A DNA stretch of 64,000 nt from Deinococcus aerius (GCF_002897375.1 NZ_BFAG01000005.1:1-64000); one strand, 5' to 3'. Shown: positions 1 to 8,963, numbered from the stretch's first letter. Numbers and translations: made by a program. The notes: a model not told the origin generated them from the sequence alone.

Positions 1-30
1 TAGGTCACGTCACGCACCAGCGATGCGAGT

Positions 31-69
31 ACGCCCGGAACCCCAGAGGTTCCGGGCGTCTTCCTTTTT
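31..69 (+). terminator. Intrinsic terminator of a gene left of the window
   Basis: A perfect 12-bp inverted repeat (31-42 with 48-59) encloses a 5-base loop and is followed on the plus strand by a T-rich run. It probably ends a plus-strand transcript that begins outside the window. It also separates that transcript from the convergent minus-strand operon that follows. Confidence 0.75.
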
Positions 70-118
70 GCTGTCTCCTGCTGCTCGTGCTCGACCGAAT
101 TCGTCCGCACCTGCGTGT

Positions 119-1102
119 TCAGGGGGCTGTGGCCACTGTTGTGGGCGATGGGCCTGGTTCGGGTGCGTCCGTAAGCTGTTCGGGTGTCACGAGGACCCGG
201 GCTTGCAGGCTCGTCACCTCGTACACCTCGGTCTTGCAGCCGTCGGCGCCGGTCATGGGGGGAACGACCGAGGCGAGGTACTGGATGCCCTTTTCCTGCT
301 GAGTGGCGTTCGGCGTGACCACCTTCATGACCGTCACGGGAAGGCTCTGCTGGCCGTCGGTGTCCACCGTCGCGCAGGCGGCCAGCCCTTTCAGGGCCGC
401 TTCCGAGGGCGCCGACCCAAGCAGGGTGATGCTGCCGGTTCTGGGGCCCTGCACGATGACGCCCTCGGGGAGAGGCGACTTCATCAGACGCAGCGCGTCC
501 GCAAAGCCCACGGTGCCCACCCCGGCGAGCAGGACTCCGGCGGCGATCCAGACGGCGGCGCGCTGAAAGCCGTCGCTGGCCGCGCGGGTGCGGTACGCCT
601 CCAGCCATTGCCACAGGCGCTGGCTGTGAAGGTTCATCCAGGAGGCCGCCTCCTTCATGGCGTCCGCATCGTCGCGCAGCCGGGCGGCGTTGAACCGGGC
701 GACCTCGTCCTTGTATTCCTGCAAGAGTTCCGGCGCCGAGTTCCTGGGGAAAAAGCGCAGTGGATCGGGGCGCGAGTCCCGAAAAGCCCCATCCTGCGGC
801 GCCGCCCGCAGCGAGGAGGCCCACCCCGAGGCGCCCAGAATAATGCTGACGCCCAGGATGACGAGCAGCAGGGACAGCTTGGCATGGTCGGCAATCCCCC
901 CATCGGCGGTGGCGGGGGCCTTGACGTATTCGCCCAGGCTTAGGCCCGTGAAGACCACCGCCGCGATGCTCGTCAGGGCCGTGACCCAGCCGGTCAAGGT
1001 GCCCCGCAGGCGGGCGAGTACGTCCAGATTCGAGAAAACGCCCGTATTCGGCGCGCCGCCTTTTTGCCCGGTGCCCTGCTGATCTGCGGCCTTAGCGGTC
1101 AT
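119..1102 (-). CDS. Hypothetical membrane protein with three predicted TM segments
   Basis: A 327-residue protein of unknown function. Two hydrophobic segments lie near the N-terminus (about residues 28-50 and 65-88), followed by a soluble stretch rich in Asn, Trp and charged residues, a third segment (about 165-190), and a C-terminal soluble domain of about 130 residues. I chose the ATG that follows GGGAGGAG with a short spacer; another ATG six bases upstream abuts the ribosome-binding site and is unlikely. The gene overlaps the upstream gene by 11 bases, so the two are probably translated together. No family was recognised. A role in signalling or in a membrane complex would be a guess. Confidence 0.7.
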   Translation of the reverse strand: MTAKAADQQGTGQKGGAPNTGVFSNLDVLARLRGTLTGWVTALTSIAAVVFTGLSLGEYVKAPATADGGIADHAKLSLLLVILGVSIILGASGWASSLRAAPQDGAFRDSRPDPLRFFPRNSAPELLQEYKDEVARFNAARLRDDADAMKEAASWMNLHSQRLWQWLEAYRTRAASDGFQRAAVWIAAGVLLAGVGTVGFADALRLMKSPLPEGVIVQGPRTGSITLLGSAPSEAALKGLAACATVDTDGQQSLPVTVMKVVTPNATQQEKGIQYLASVVPPMTGADGCKTEVYEVTSLQARVLVTPEQLTDAPEPGPSPTTVATAP

Positions 1103-1448
1103 CGACATCTCCTCCCAGGTCGCCGCGCAGGGCGGCGGGGTAGAGCTGTTCGGGAAGCAGCGGCGCCGCACTGAATGGCACGGGGGGAACCGAATCAGAC
1201 GGCTTGGGCTGCTCGTCCTTGCCCGGCAGAGGAGGTGGGGGGAGGACAGGCTGTTTCTCCCTGAACTCCACCTGCTGGTCGGGGTAATGCTGTTTGAACT
1301 CCTCGACAACCTGCCGCGCTGGGGCCTCCCACCCCCTGGGAAACACCACCCACCAGGTTGGCCCTATCCGGTCCACGTAACAACCCAGGGCCACGAGTTG
1401 CTGCCGCGCCGCTGCCCACGCCGCCTGCCTGCCGTCATCACCGCTCAT
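1092..1448 (-). CDS. Hypothetical protein, first gene of a two-gene operon
   Basis: A 118-residue soluble protein. The N-terminal 60 residues look folded, with Trp-rich and basic patches (motif PTWWVVFPRG). The C-terminal half is proline-rich and probably disordered. The ATG is preceded by GGGGAGGGG at good spacing, whereas the open frame continuing upstream has no such signal. It overlaps the downstream three-TM membrane protein by 11 bases, so the two probably function together. I do not recognise the family. Confidence 0.65.
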   Translation of the reverse strand: MSGDDGRQAAWAAARQQLVALGCYVDRIGPTWWVVFPRGWEAPARQVVEEFKQHYPDQQVEFREKQPVLPPPPLPGKDEQPKPSDSVPPVPFSAAPLLPEQLYPAALRGDLGGDVDDR

Positions 1449-1795
1449 GCTGCCCCTCCCCGGACCTTCCGGCCCGCAGCCGCAGGGTGCGCCGCGGACC
1501 ATGACCGCCCCGTGACCGGAGGGACGCCTGACACCCCCTCCCGCATGACCGGGCGCCGGCGAAAATAGCCCGCTGCCCCCCGTTCCCGAATCGCAGCGGA
1601 CCACCCGGCGTCTCTCTAGCGGCTCCCGAAGTTGTACGGGACCGACGGCTGCAAGGGGTAGGCGAAAGGTGGGGCGTTCCCGCAGAGTTCACCGGAGCCC
1701 GGCGGGCGCGTCGTTGTACATGCCCAGGCCCAAAGCTTCCCGCTGCGCGCGTATGGCGCGCCCTGGGTGTGCGGCACCGGAACAAGGTAAAAAAG
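1449..1795. other. Intergenic region, no gene seen
   Basis: About 350 bases between the two-gene membrane operon and the left boundary of the integrated element. Open frames here have no ribosome-binding site and look like GC-rich shadows. The promoter of the minus-strand operon should lie near its left end, but I could not pick it out with confidence. Confidence 0.4.
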
Positions 1796-1867
<72 letters not shown>

Positions 1868-1985
1868 TAATCTCATTCACCCCCTCGGTCGGGGCAGGTT
1901 AGGGCAGTTTTAATTTAAAACGTTTTCCTGCGTCCCGGCCAGCGGTCCAGAGATTTCGAAAAGGCTGGGGCGGATTAGAGAGGGT

Positions 1986-2016
1986 TGGCGTTGCTGCGAG
2001 TGTTGCTGCAACGCCA
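1986..2016. repeat. Inverted repeat inside the left end of the element
   Basis: A perfect 9-bp inverted repeat (TGGCGTTGC at 1986-1994 and its complement at 2008-2016) with a 13-base spacer. The surrounding region 1868-2126 has no convincing gene and begins with an AT-rich patch (TTTTAATTTAAAA near 1908). It could be a terminator-like structure or a recombination accessory site; nothing decides between these. Confidence 0.45.
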
Positions 2017-2126
2017 GGAAGCGGGCGCGAGCCCTTGACTCCAAGCCCCTTGACGCGCTGGTGTGGAGGCGCCCGGTCGGGCGACAGCGGCGGAGGTAGA
2101 CGCTTGCAGGGCGGCCCGCCGCTGTC

Positions 2127-2351
2127 TCAGCCATCCTGTGCCCACTCCAGAACGTCCAACAACCCCAGGTCCTTGCCGGTAATCTTGCGGAGCGCCTTGA
2201 TGATCAGGTCGAGGACCTCCAGGTCCGGGCGCTGTGTACTGCCCTCGTACATGGCCCGCAGCGTGTTCATCGCGACACCGGACTCCTTCTGGAGTGCGTA
2301 GCGCGTGATGTTGTGCGCGTCCATGGTGCCTTGCAACTTCCATCTCACCAT
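2127..2351 (-). CDS. Xre/Cro-type helix-turn-helix regulator
   Basis: A 74-residue protein that is essentially one helix-turn-helix domain. It begins MVRWKL and carries the characteristic stretch RYALQKESGVAMNTLRAMYEG around residues 15-35, matching small Cro/C1-type regulators of phages and plasmids. I chose the ATG that opens MVRWKL because family members start there; the open frame continues eight codons further upstream. No strong Shine-Dalgarno is visible. The gene faces away from an AT-rich inverted repeat that is a likely operator. It is probably the regulator of the integrated element. Confidence 0.8.
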   Translation of the reverse strand: MVRWKLQGTMDAHNITRYALQKESGVAMNTLRAMYEGSTQRPDLEVLDLIIKALRKITGKDLGLLDVLEWAQDG

Positions 2352-2382
2352 CCCGGCAGTATGGAGTATGTTCATAGGTCGG

Positions 2383-2425
2383 ATAGTATTAGACTATTAA
2401 TAACATAGCAATACTCTGATACTAT
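2383..2425. promoter_or_regulatory. AT-rich inverted repeat, candidate Xre operator/promoter
   Basis: ATAGTATTAGA (2383-2393) and TCTGATACTAT (2415-2425) form an 11-bp inverted repeat with one mismatch and a 21-base spacer. A further GAGTAT/ATACTC pair lies at 2364-2369 and 2411-2416. The patch is strikingly AT-rich in a very GC-rich neighbourhood. It lies immediately upstream of the Xre-type gene and also upstream of plus-strand remnants, as in a divergent phage-like control region. Confidence 0.55.
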
Positions 2426-2477
2426 GGCGGTGTCAGAGAGGGGGCATACCGGCACCGGCAAGTAACGAGCGCCCCCT

Positions 2478-2874
2478 CCTGAAATCCTCATCCGCACCTG
2501 GAAGGCCGTCAACCTGCATACCGACTGCGGCGTGGTCCGCAAGGTCGCCACCCACATGTCACTCTTACCCGCGACGGCCAGGGCCACCTCAGCGCCACGG
2601 CGGGCGGCCGGACCATGGACTACCGCTACGCCACCTGGCTGCTCGACGAGGCCACCCGCACCGAGCTGCTGGAAGAGATCATCCTGCCCATCGGCAAGCC
2701 CGCCGCGTGCGCCCTCCACCGCAAGCTGGGCCTATGGGTTACCGCAGCGCCCAGCACTACGCCCTGGCCACCGAGGTCCTGGGCGTACCGGTGACCAGCT
2801 TGGCCGCGCTGACGACCGAGCAGGCCGCGCTCACCCGCGGTTACACCTACGGGCAGATGGGACGGGCCGCATGA
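2478..2874 (+). pseudogene. Frameshifted hypothetical gene of the integrated element
   Basis: One continuous protein can be read only by changing frame twice. The first part contains AVNLHTDCGVVRKVATH. After a shift near 2557 the reading continues with VTLTRDGQGHLSATAGG, then MDYRYATWLLDEATR and LEEIILPIGKPA. After a second shift near 2731 it ends with GYRSAQHYALATEVLG and TYGQMGRAA. No start codon remains upstream. The product would be a small, acidic plasmid- or phage-type hypothetical protein. The stop overlaps the next start as ATGA, which shows that this was once a coupled operon. Confidence 0.6.
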
Positions 2875-3499
2875 ACCGGCCCGTACTCTTCTGGGAGGCC
2901 AGGCGCATGGACGACGTGACCTGGAAGATCGTCGGGATGCAGGCCACCCGCAGTCGGGGCTGCGAGCCCACGCGCTCTACTGTCGAGGGCGTGCAGCCCG
3001 AGGCCATGACGGCAACAGGAACGGGCGGGGAGGTTGATCGGCTGGAACCGAGCCTCGACGGGTACTCCGCGCTCTTGTACGTCGAGCAGGACCTGAGGGA
3101 CATGGGGGCGGTGGCCTGATACCGCGCCCCGACCTGGACGCCGCGCGAGCCGAGGCGCTCGCCGCCCTGGGCCGGGGTGCCGAGCGCACCCTGGAGCGGC
3201 TGGAGGCCGCCGGACTCAGGGTGGTCCGGCGGTCTGAGCTGGCTATTTCCGCCGCAGGCCGCCGCCTGATCGCGCAACTCGTCGGCGAGCGCCAGGGCCT
3301 CGGCGCGCTCCTCCTCGTGGGCGGCGCGGAGATGCGCGTCGGCGATCAACCGCCGGATCTCGGTGAGCGTGACGCGCGCCTTGTCGTCGCCGTCCGCCAG
3401 GAAGCAGTCCTTGCTGGTCCGGGTCACCGTCAGCCCCGCGGAGGCTGCCTGGGCGATCAGGCGGCGGCCTGCGGCGGCGGTCGTGATGGTCTTGGTCAT
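2831..3499 (-). CDS. Small hypothetical protein with an extended, probably spurious tail
   Basis: The N-terminal 80 or so residues look genuine: an alternating helical protein (begins MTKTITTAAAGRRLIAQ, later LTEIRRLIADAHLRAAHEEE). The start codon is preceded by GGAGGAAA at good spacing. Beyond about position 3245 the frame runs antisense through remnants of plus-strand genes and has no protein character. The natural stop seems to have been lost at a deletion junction near 3240. Function unknown; it is probably cargo of the integrated element. Confidence 0.4.
   Translation of the reverse strand: MTKTITTAAAGRRLIAQAASAGLTVTRTSKDCFLADGDDKARVTLTEIRRLIADAHLRAAHEEERAEALALADELRDQAAACGGNSQLRPPDHPESGGLQPLQGALGTPAQGGERLGSRGVQVGARYQATAPMSLRSCSTYKSAEYPSRLGSSRSTSPPVPVAVMASGCTPSTVERVGSQPRLRVACIPTIFQVTSSMRLASQKSTGRFMRPVPSARRCNRG
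2871..3119 (+). CDS. Short hypothetical protein, probably a remnant
   Basis: An 82-residue frame that starts at an ATG overlapping the stop of the preceding pseudogene (ATGA). The first 30 residues (MNRPVLFWEARRMDDVTWKI) look like protein; the rest is low in hydrophobic periodicity and may be out of frame. Directly after it, bases 3120-3240 encode in another frame a helix-rich stretch (LDAARAEALAALGRG, ERTLERLEAAGL) with no start or proper end. That looks like the head of a third coupled gene, truncated where the opposite-strand gene begins. Confidence 0.35.
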   Translation: MNRPVLFWEARRMDDVTWKIVGMQATRSRGCEPTRSTVEGVQPEAMTATGTGGEVDRLEPSLDGYSALLYVEQDLRDMGAVA

Positions 3500-3724
3500 A
3501 ACGTGTTTCCTCCGTCACAGACGGCGTTTTTCGGCTCCTCGGATGTCTGTAGTCTGAAGGTCGGAGGTCGGGAAGTAAAGGACCTGAGTGTGCAAAAAGA
3601 CCGTCTGGGACGCTCTGTTCGGTCTGCTTGAACATGCCGGGGGGCGCCAGACGCCGGGGACTCCTCCTCTTCTGCCGGGTCGATACTGACCCCGCCCTCG
3701 TGAAGAGCGTGGGGGTTCAACCCG

Positions 3725-3934
3725 TTACTTTGCCAGCCAGGTTTGAAGTTGTCGCCAACCGCCCCGCCCGTACCCGTCCGGCTCCTCGCCGCGGAGCAGC
3801 CGCCACTGCCAGCCGGACTCGTCGCGGATCATGGTGGCCCAGGCCCCGCTCGCCCGCTGGGTGTGGTAGAGCTGGCGCTCCTGGGTCTCGCTGTCAGTCG
3901 TCGGAAGGGGGCGTCCAGGCCGGAAATCGGTCAC
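3725..3934 (-). CDS. Small hypothetical protein
   Basis: A 69-residue protein with many Trp, Gln and Arg residues (motifs RQLYHTQRASGAWATM and SGWQWRLLRG). The proposed GTG start overlaps the TGA stop of an upstream minus-strand frame (GTGA) that ends in NVLGLLYTKPRDFPDP and may be the tail of another gene. That arrangement suggests translational coupling. The family was not recognised. Confidence 0.45.
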   Translation of the reverse strand: MTDFRPGRPLPTTDSETQERQLYHTQRASGAWATMIRDESGWQWRLLRGEEPDGYGRGGWRQLQTWLAK

Positions 3935-4283
3935 GAGGAACGAGGGTCAGGGAAATCGCGCGGTTTGGTGTAGAGGAGGCCAAGCACGTTCATGCAGATG
4001 TTGGCGATCGGGGAATACGCTGTCGGCACCTTCGGCGAACATCCTGATCAAGCTTTTCGGCGGTTAGGGAGCACCGCTGTTCGTACGACTTCCTGTCGAC
4101 CTCGCTCGCCGCTGCTCGCAGCGTTGTGGAAGGGGACTAGGCTACAAATCGGTCTGCAGTCTTTCGGAACGCGGGCTTAATGATCTCTTGTTAAATTCAA
4201 GAAGTCACACTGAAGCGCAGTCTAAGGGTGATCTACAGTCGCTGGCTCCGGAGCGTCCTTTCCGTGGGGACAGAAAGAACAAC
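3935..4283. other. Gap with a minus-strand gene fragment and the subtilase leader
   Basis: The left part carries a minus-strand coding fragment of about 35 codons (contains AYSPIANICMNVLG), ending in the TGA that overlaps the next start. No intact start is visible, so it looks like a truncated gene. The right part, about 4100-4283, is less GC-rich and should hold the promoter of the subtilase gene. Confidence 0.4.
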
Positions 4284-6604
4284 ATGAAGCTGCTGAATGT
4301 TGGCCGTCTCATTGCAGGCGCCTGCCTTACGCTTCTGCTTGCCTCTTGCGCTGGCCAATCTCCGGGGGCAGCCCCCCCGGAGGTTGACTCCTACGCCAAC
4401 GACACGTCCTACCCCTGGGCGTATAACGCGCCTCCCGGTCCGCTGACGCCCCTCAGTCTCACCCCCGGCGAGAACAACCTGTACTACGAACCCATTCTTG
4501 CAGCCAGTAACAGCTGGGGTCCCATCGAGATCGACCGCAGCAACGGGGACCGCTACGCGGGCGACGGCCGGACCTTGACGCTGGATGGCAAGACGTACAC
4601 TCGGGGCTATGGAACCCACGCGAGCAGCGAAATGCGGTTCAGCCTCAAGGGGACGGGAGCGGTCTGCACCCGCTTCACCGCGGACGTCGGAGTGGACGAT
4701 GAGGTGGGAAACCGGGGCAGCGTGGCGTTCCAGGTCTACCTGGACGGCGTCAAGGCTTACGACTCCGGGACGATGACCGGAGCGAGTGCAACCAAGACGG
4801 TGGACCTGAACATTCGGGACAGGCAGGAGTTGCGTTTGGTCGTGACCAATGCGGGGGACGGCATCCACTATGACCACTCGGACTGGGCCAGTCCAAAGAT
4901 CTTCTGCCAAGCGGTCAAACCGCCCGAGCCCCGCCTGATGGTCGTCATTGATCCTACCCTTCAACCGTCCGTGTCAGAACTACCCGGTTGGGACGGCGTA
5001 ACGCCTCAACCCCTCGCCACCCTCGCTGGCGAGGACGGGGAACAGGCAGATTTCGTGGCGAACGCGTTGATTGTGAGTACGAATGAAGCTTCTGTTTTGC
5101 AAGGCTTTCTCAGTCGGTGGCAGGGCAAGATCCTGCGGACGATTGACGCGAGTGCCCTGGGTGTCCCGGACTTGCCTCGTCAATACCTCGTGCAGGTGAA
5201 CTCGAGCGCGGCTGACCCTGCAACGTTGATTCCCACACTGCAGGCGCTGGATCCCAACGCTCAGGGAGCCCTACGAGTGTCCAGTCAGGAGGCTCTGCGT
5301 CTCCTGACGGTCGCCGCCCGGGAAGCGGCGCTCGGCCTGGTCGTGGGGATTGATGGGGTGGGACGCGCTGATACGTTCATGGACAAACAGTCGCTCGAGG
5401 CTCCCACTGGTCCGGGCAGCTACAGCCCGAATGCCTTCGACTGGAATTTCCTCAACACCGGAAGTACGCAGGATATTGGGGTGACCGAAGCGTGGCGGTT
5501 GCTGGAGGTCAAGGGCAAGTTGGGCAACAAGATCAACCTGGCGATTCTGGATGGGGGGTTCCGTATCAATCAGGACTTCCCAGAAGGCAACCTTGCCTCA
5601 GCGATTCCCGGTGTGCCTGCCGACCGTTCCCGGTTGGGCGGCTGCTCCGGAGGCTCTTGCCCGTGGCACGGCACCAGTGTGCTTCAGGCAGCCATGGCTG
5701 TCCCGGATAATGGCTTCGGTACCGCTGGCCCGGCTGGCCCCATCGCCAGATTCTGGGCGTGGTACGCCGTGGAATATGTCTCCCAAACGGAAGCCATGCT
5801 GCTCGCCCGGCTCAACGGTGTTCGCATCGTGAACATAAGCAACAGCCAGGGCGTGCCGTCCTATCTCACCTGGGCGCTTACTCCTTGGGATTTGACGACC
5901 CGTGCCCTACGCAGCAGCGGCCTTCTCATCTTTGCGTCCGCTGGGAACGAGGGCAAAGACGTGGATGCCCAGTACTGCCCACTGGGCATCTGCACCGGCA
6001 TCGAGAAGACTTGGTTCTCGCCGTGCGAGAATAATGGTGTCATTTGTGTGGGCGGCCTAGCTGACAACTCAAAAAATCGCCGTAAGTCGTCGAATTATGG
6101 TGGAGAAGACGTAGACATTTTCGCTCCGTTCAGTGTCTTCATCGGACCCGATCCGGATCATCCATTGAATGCTGCGCGAGTGGAACGCGGCACCAGCCTC
6201 TCCTCCCCGTATGCCGCAGGGGTCGCCGCACTGATCTGGGCAGCCGATCCTTCACTCAGTGCGAACGAGGTCGAGCGAATCCTGTTAACCACGGCGCACC
6301 GGAGCCCCGACCGGCAGGTCCGCCGATACGTGAACGCCTTCGCCGCTGTGCAGCAAGTCCTTGGTCCCTTCCCCATGAATCGGCCACCCGTGGTCACCAT
6401 TAAGAGTCCTCTTGCGGGGGCAGGGGTGCAACCAGATCAACCCGTGCTGTTGAGCGGGAGTGCAGTCGATCCGGAAGGTGCAGGAGTGGTGAGTTACGCT
6501 TGGGAAGTGACGTTCAAAGACATGAGTGGCCAGAGTGTCACCAAGTGGGTTGGTCAGGACCCGGAAATGATGTGGGTTCCGCAGTCGACCCTTCCCATCC
6601 CTAG

Positions 6605-7478
6605 AGGCTGCCAAGGACGTTAGGCAAAAAGAGGCTTGAGGTTGTGACAGAGCAGAACGCAGGCGGCCAGGAAATGGAATCCGACCAGCGTGGACGGCAA
6701 ACGCTCCAAATCGCGTCCCAGCCGTCGGAACCGTGACAACCATGCAAAGGAGCGTTCCACCACCCAACGGCGTGGCAGCAGGATAAAGCCCTTGGTCGCC
6801 TCCGGGCGTTTGACCACCACCAGCTCCACGCCCGCCTCAGTGGCCTGTCGGGCGGTCTGCTCTCCCGTATAGCCCTGATCCACGAACGCCACCTCAACGT
6901 TCACGCCGGTGGCTTCCTGCACCTCCAGGCACAGGTCTTTGACCTGTGCCCTGTCCTGCTCATGGGCCGGGGTCGTCAACACCGCCAGGAGATGACCCAG
7001 GGTGTCTACGGCCAGATGCACCTTGGTGCCCTTGCGCTTTTTCGCGCCATCAAACCCCGCGCGGTGGCCGCTCTCGGGCGTGCTTTGCAGCGTGCGGCTG
7101 TCGATGATGATGGCCGTCGGCTCCCCGTTTCTGGACCGCTCGACGCGGGAGAGCACCCGCAGGTCGTGGGCGGCGTTTTCGAAGCACCCGGCCTCAAACC
7201 AGCGGTGCGCCTGTTGGCACACCGTCTCCGCTGGGGGAAAATCGTGGGGGAGGTAGGCCCACTGTGCCCCGGTGCGGGCCACCCACAGCAGGGCATTCAA
7301 AACCTCTCGGATGCTGTATTTCCGCTGCCTTGCATCCTCGGGACTGAGCAGCAGGTACGGAAGCAGGAAGAGATACGTGTCGTCGTCCACGTCGCTGGGA
7401 TAGCCTCGCCGGGTCACCCACTCATTCTGCCCTGTCCAAACTCTCGCCCTGGAAGTTCAACCTTGTTCTTGGCAGCCT
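6605..7478 (-). mobile_element. IS5-type insertion sequence, copy 1
   Basis: An 874-bp element with terminal inverted repeats (AGGCTGCCAAGGAC on the left, AGGCTGCCAAGAAC on the right end read inward; one mismatch in 14). CTAG is present at both flanks (6601-6604 and 7479-7482) as the target duplication. It holds one transposase gene. Excision in silico restores the subtilase frame, which proves the borders. It is in inverted orientation to a second, diverged copy 176 bp to the right. Confidence 0.9.
6620..7417 (-). CDS. IS5-family DDE transposase, copy 1
   Basis: A 265-residue transposase with a complete DDE triad: Asp in IIIDSRTL (about residue 107), Asp in AFVDQGY (about 181) and Glu in [12 protein letters not shown]. 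The last motif is typical of IS5-family enzymes. The N-terminal part carries the usual [11 protein letters not shown] and [12 protein letters not shown] segments. The start is a GTG, preceded by an in-element sequence containing AGAATGAGTG. No frameshift is needed. It appears intact and could be active. Confidence 0.9.
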   Translation of the reverse strand: MTRRGYPSDVDDDTYLFLLPYLLLSPEDARQRKYSIREVLNALLWVARTGAQWAYLPHDFPPAETVCQQAHRWFEAGCFENAAHDLRVLSRVERSRNGEPTAIIIDSRTLQSTPESGHRAGFDGAKKRKGTKVHLAVDTLGHLLAVLTTPAHEQDRAQVKDLCLEVQEATGVNVEVAFVDQGYTGEQTARQATEAGVELVVVKRPEATKGFILLPRRWVVERSFAWLSRFRRLGRDLERLPSTLVGFHFLAACVLLCHNLKPLFA

Positions 7479-7654
7479 CTAGCCCCACTGAGGATTGCGA
7501 ATTCGTATTGCCCTTCAACCTGACCTTGAAGGCAACAGACCCTGAAGGACTGGAAGGTTTGAAAACCATTCCCATGACAGTCGGCCGAATTTGTTGAGGT
7601 GAAGGTCGTGATTGCAAAATGGCGGGCTCCAAGCGATGTTGAAGACGGGTCTAG

Positions 7655-8525
7655 AGGCTGCCAAGGACAGGTTTGAAGTCACTGGTCAGAACTCTGGAGC
7701 GAGCAGAATGAAGGGGTGACCCGGCGAGGCTACCCCAGCGATGCGGACGACGACACGTACCTCTTCCTCCCGTACCTGCTGCTCAGCCCTGAAGACGCAC
7801 GACAGCGGGAATATGCAGTCCGGGAGGTGCTGAATGCGTTGGGCTGGGTCGCTCGCACGGGGGCACCGTGGGCCTACCTCCCCCACGATTTTCCCCCAGC
7901 GGAGACGGTGTGCCAACAGGCGCACCGCTGGTTTGAGGCCGGGTGCTTCGAAAACGCCGCCCACGACCTGCGGGTGCTCTCCCGCGTCGAGCGGTCCAGA
8001 AACGGGGAGCCGACGGCCATCATCATCGACAGCCGCACGCTGCAAAGCACGCCCGAGAGCGGCCACCGCGCGGGGTTTGATGGCGCGAAAAAGCGCAAGG
8101 GCACCAAGGTGCATCTGGCCGTAGACACCCTGGGTCATCTCCTGGCGGTGTTGACGACCCCGGCCCATGAGCAGGACAGGGCACAGGTCAAAGACCTGTG
8201 CCTGGAGGTGCAGGAAGCCACCGGCGTGAACGTTGAGGTGGCGTTCGTGGATCAGGGCTATACGGGAGAGCGGACTGCCCTGGAGGCGACCGAGGCGGGC
8301 GTGGACCTGGTGGTGGTGAAACGCCCGGGGGCGACCAAGGGCTTCATCCTGCTGCCGCGACGCTGGGTCGTGGAACGCTCCTTTGCCTGGTTGTCACGCT
8401 TCAGGAGCTTGGGACGGGACCTCGAACGCTTGCCGTCCACGCTGGTCGGCTTCCATTTCCTGGCCGCCGGCGTTCTGCTCTGTAACAACCCCAACCCCCT
8501 GTTTGCGTAGGGTGGTTGGCGGCTT
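7655..8525 (+). mobile_element. IS5-type insertion sequence, copy 2
   Basis: An 871-bp relative of the neighbouring IS, in the opposite orientation. CTAG flanks it at 7651-7654 and 8526-8529. The left terminal repeat (AGGCTGCCAAGGAC) matches copy 1; the right end (AAGCCGCCAACCAC read inward) has diverged. The interior is close to copy 1 in the central transposase region but differs at both ends, so this is an older or different isoform rather than a fresh duplicate. Confidence 0.85.
7716..8510 (+). CDS. IS5-family DDE transposase, copy 2
   Basis: A 264-residue transposase, nearly identical through the middle to the copy on the other strand, with scattered substitutions near the N-terminus (one Leu fewer in the LFLPYLL stretch) and C-terminus. 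The DDE residues ([27 protein letters not shown]) are all present. The start is a GTG in the same context as copy 1. It appears intact. Confidence 0.9.
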   Translation: MTRRGYPSDADDDTYLFLPYLLLSPEDARQREYAVREVLNALGWVARTGAPWAYLPHDFPPAETVCQQAHRWFEAGCFENAAHDLRVLSRVERSRNGEPTAIIIDSRTLQSTPESGHRAGFDGAKKRKGTKVHLAVDTLGHLLAVLTTPAHEQDRAQVKDLCLEVQEATGVNVEVAFVDQGYTGERTALEATEAGVDLVVVKRPGATKGFILLPRRWVVERSFAWLSRFRSLGRDLERLPSTLVGFHFLAAGVLLCNNPNPLFA

Positions 8526-8608
8526 CTAGCGTCTCGGCACAGGCGTTCAGTCCTCTAGACAGGAGTGACTTCGTAAGCCACCTCTGCATTGGGGTGAACG
8601 CCGAGAGC

Positions 8609-8653
<45 letters not shown>

Positions 8654-8675
8654 GTTACACCGCGAAGGAGCCCGT

Positions 8676-8963
8676 ATGCCCGGACTCACCCACAGCCGTG
8701 AGTTCAAGTTGGAGATCGTGAACCAGGTGAAGAGTGGTCAGAAGACCACCGCGCAGCTCAGCCGCGAGGACAGCCCCGCGCCCAGCATGAACCAGGGCCT
8801 GGACCCCAAGGCCCTCGCCGACCGCCTCGGTCATGCCCACGCGAGCACGGCCCTGGACGTGTATGGCCACGTCTTCGAGGAGCAGCGCGAACGGGCTGCC
8901 CTCAGCCTGCACGACCTGCTGAAGGACCGGGGAGAGGCCCAACCGGCCACCCTGCCGAACTGA
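8676..8963 (+). pseudogene. Chimeric remnant: IS3 OrfA head joined to tyrosine-integrase tail
   Basis: A 95-residue frame of two unrelated pieces. Residues 1-32 (MPGLTHSREFKLEIVNQV) are the helix-turn-helix start of an IS3-family OrfA transposase, with AAGGAG six bases before the ATG. Residues from about 38 on (GLDPKALADRLGHAHAST, then ALDVYGHVFEEQR) are the extreme C-terminus of a phage-type tyrosine recombinase, including the LGH histidine and the catalytic tyrosine of DVYGH. The rest of the catalytic domain, including the RKHR residues, is missing. Its position beside the tRNA-Pro att site fits the element's former integrase. It is not expected to be a working enzyme. Confidence 0.82.

Larger units (their letters stand above)
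4284..7597 (+). pseudogene. NPCBM-domain lipoprotein subtilase (S8), split by an IS element
   Basis: The intact gene would encode 811 residues. The protein starts with a lipoprotein signal peptide ending LLLASC, followed by an NPCBM/NEW2-like carbohydrate-binding domain (about residues 50-210), a subtilase domain and a C-terminal immunoglobulin/PKD-like domain. The catalytic triad is visible: Asp423 (AILDGG), His462 (WHGTS) and Ser638 (GTSLSSP). An IS5-type element sits at 6605-7478. Removing it with one CTAG copy joins STLPIP directly to SPTEDCEF in frame and restores the last 38 codons. The surviving 5' part ends in RGCQGR encoded by the IS. It keeps the triad and could still yield a nearly full-length protease lacking the end of the last domain. 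It would act on the cell surface or outside the cell. Confidence 0.88.
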
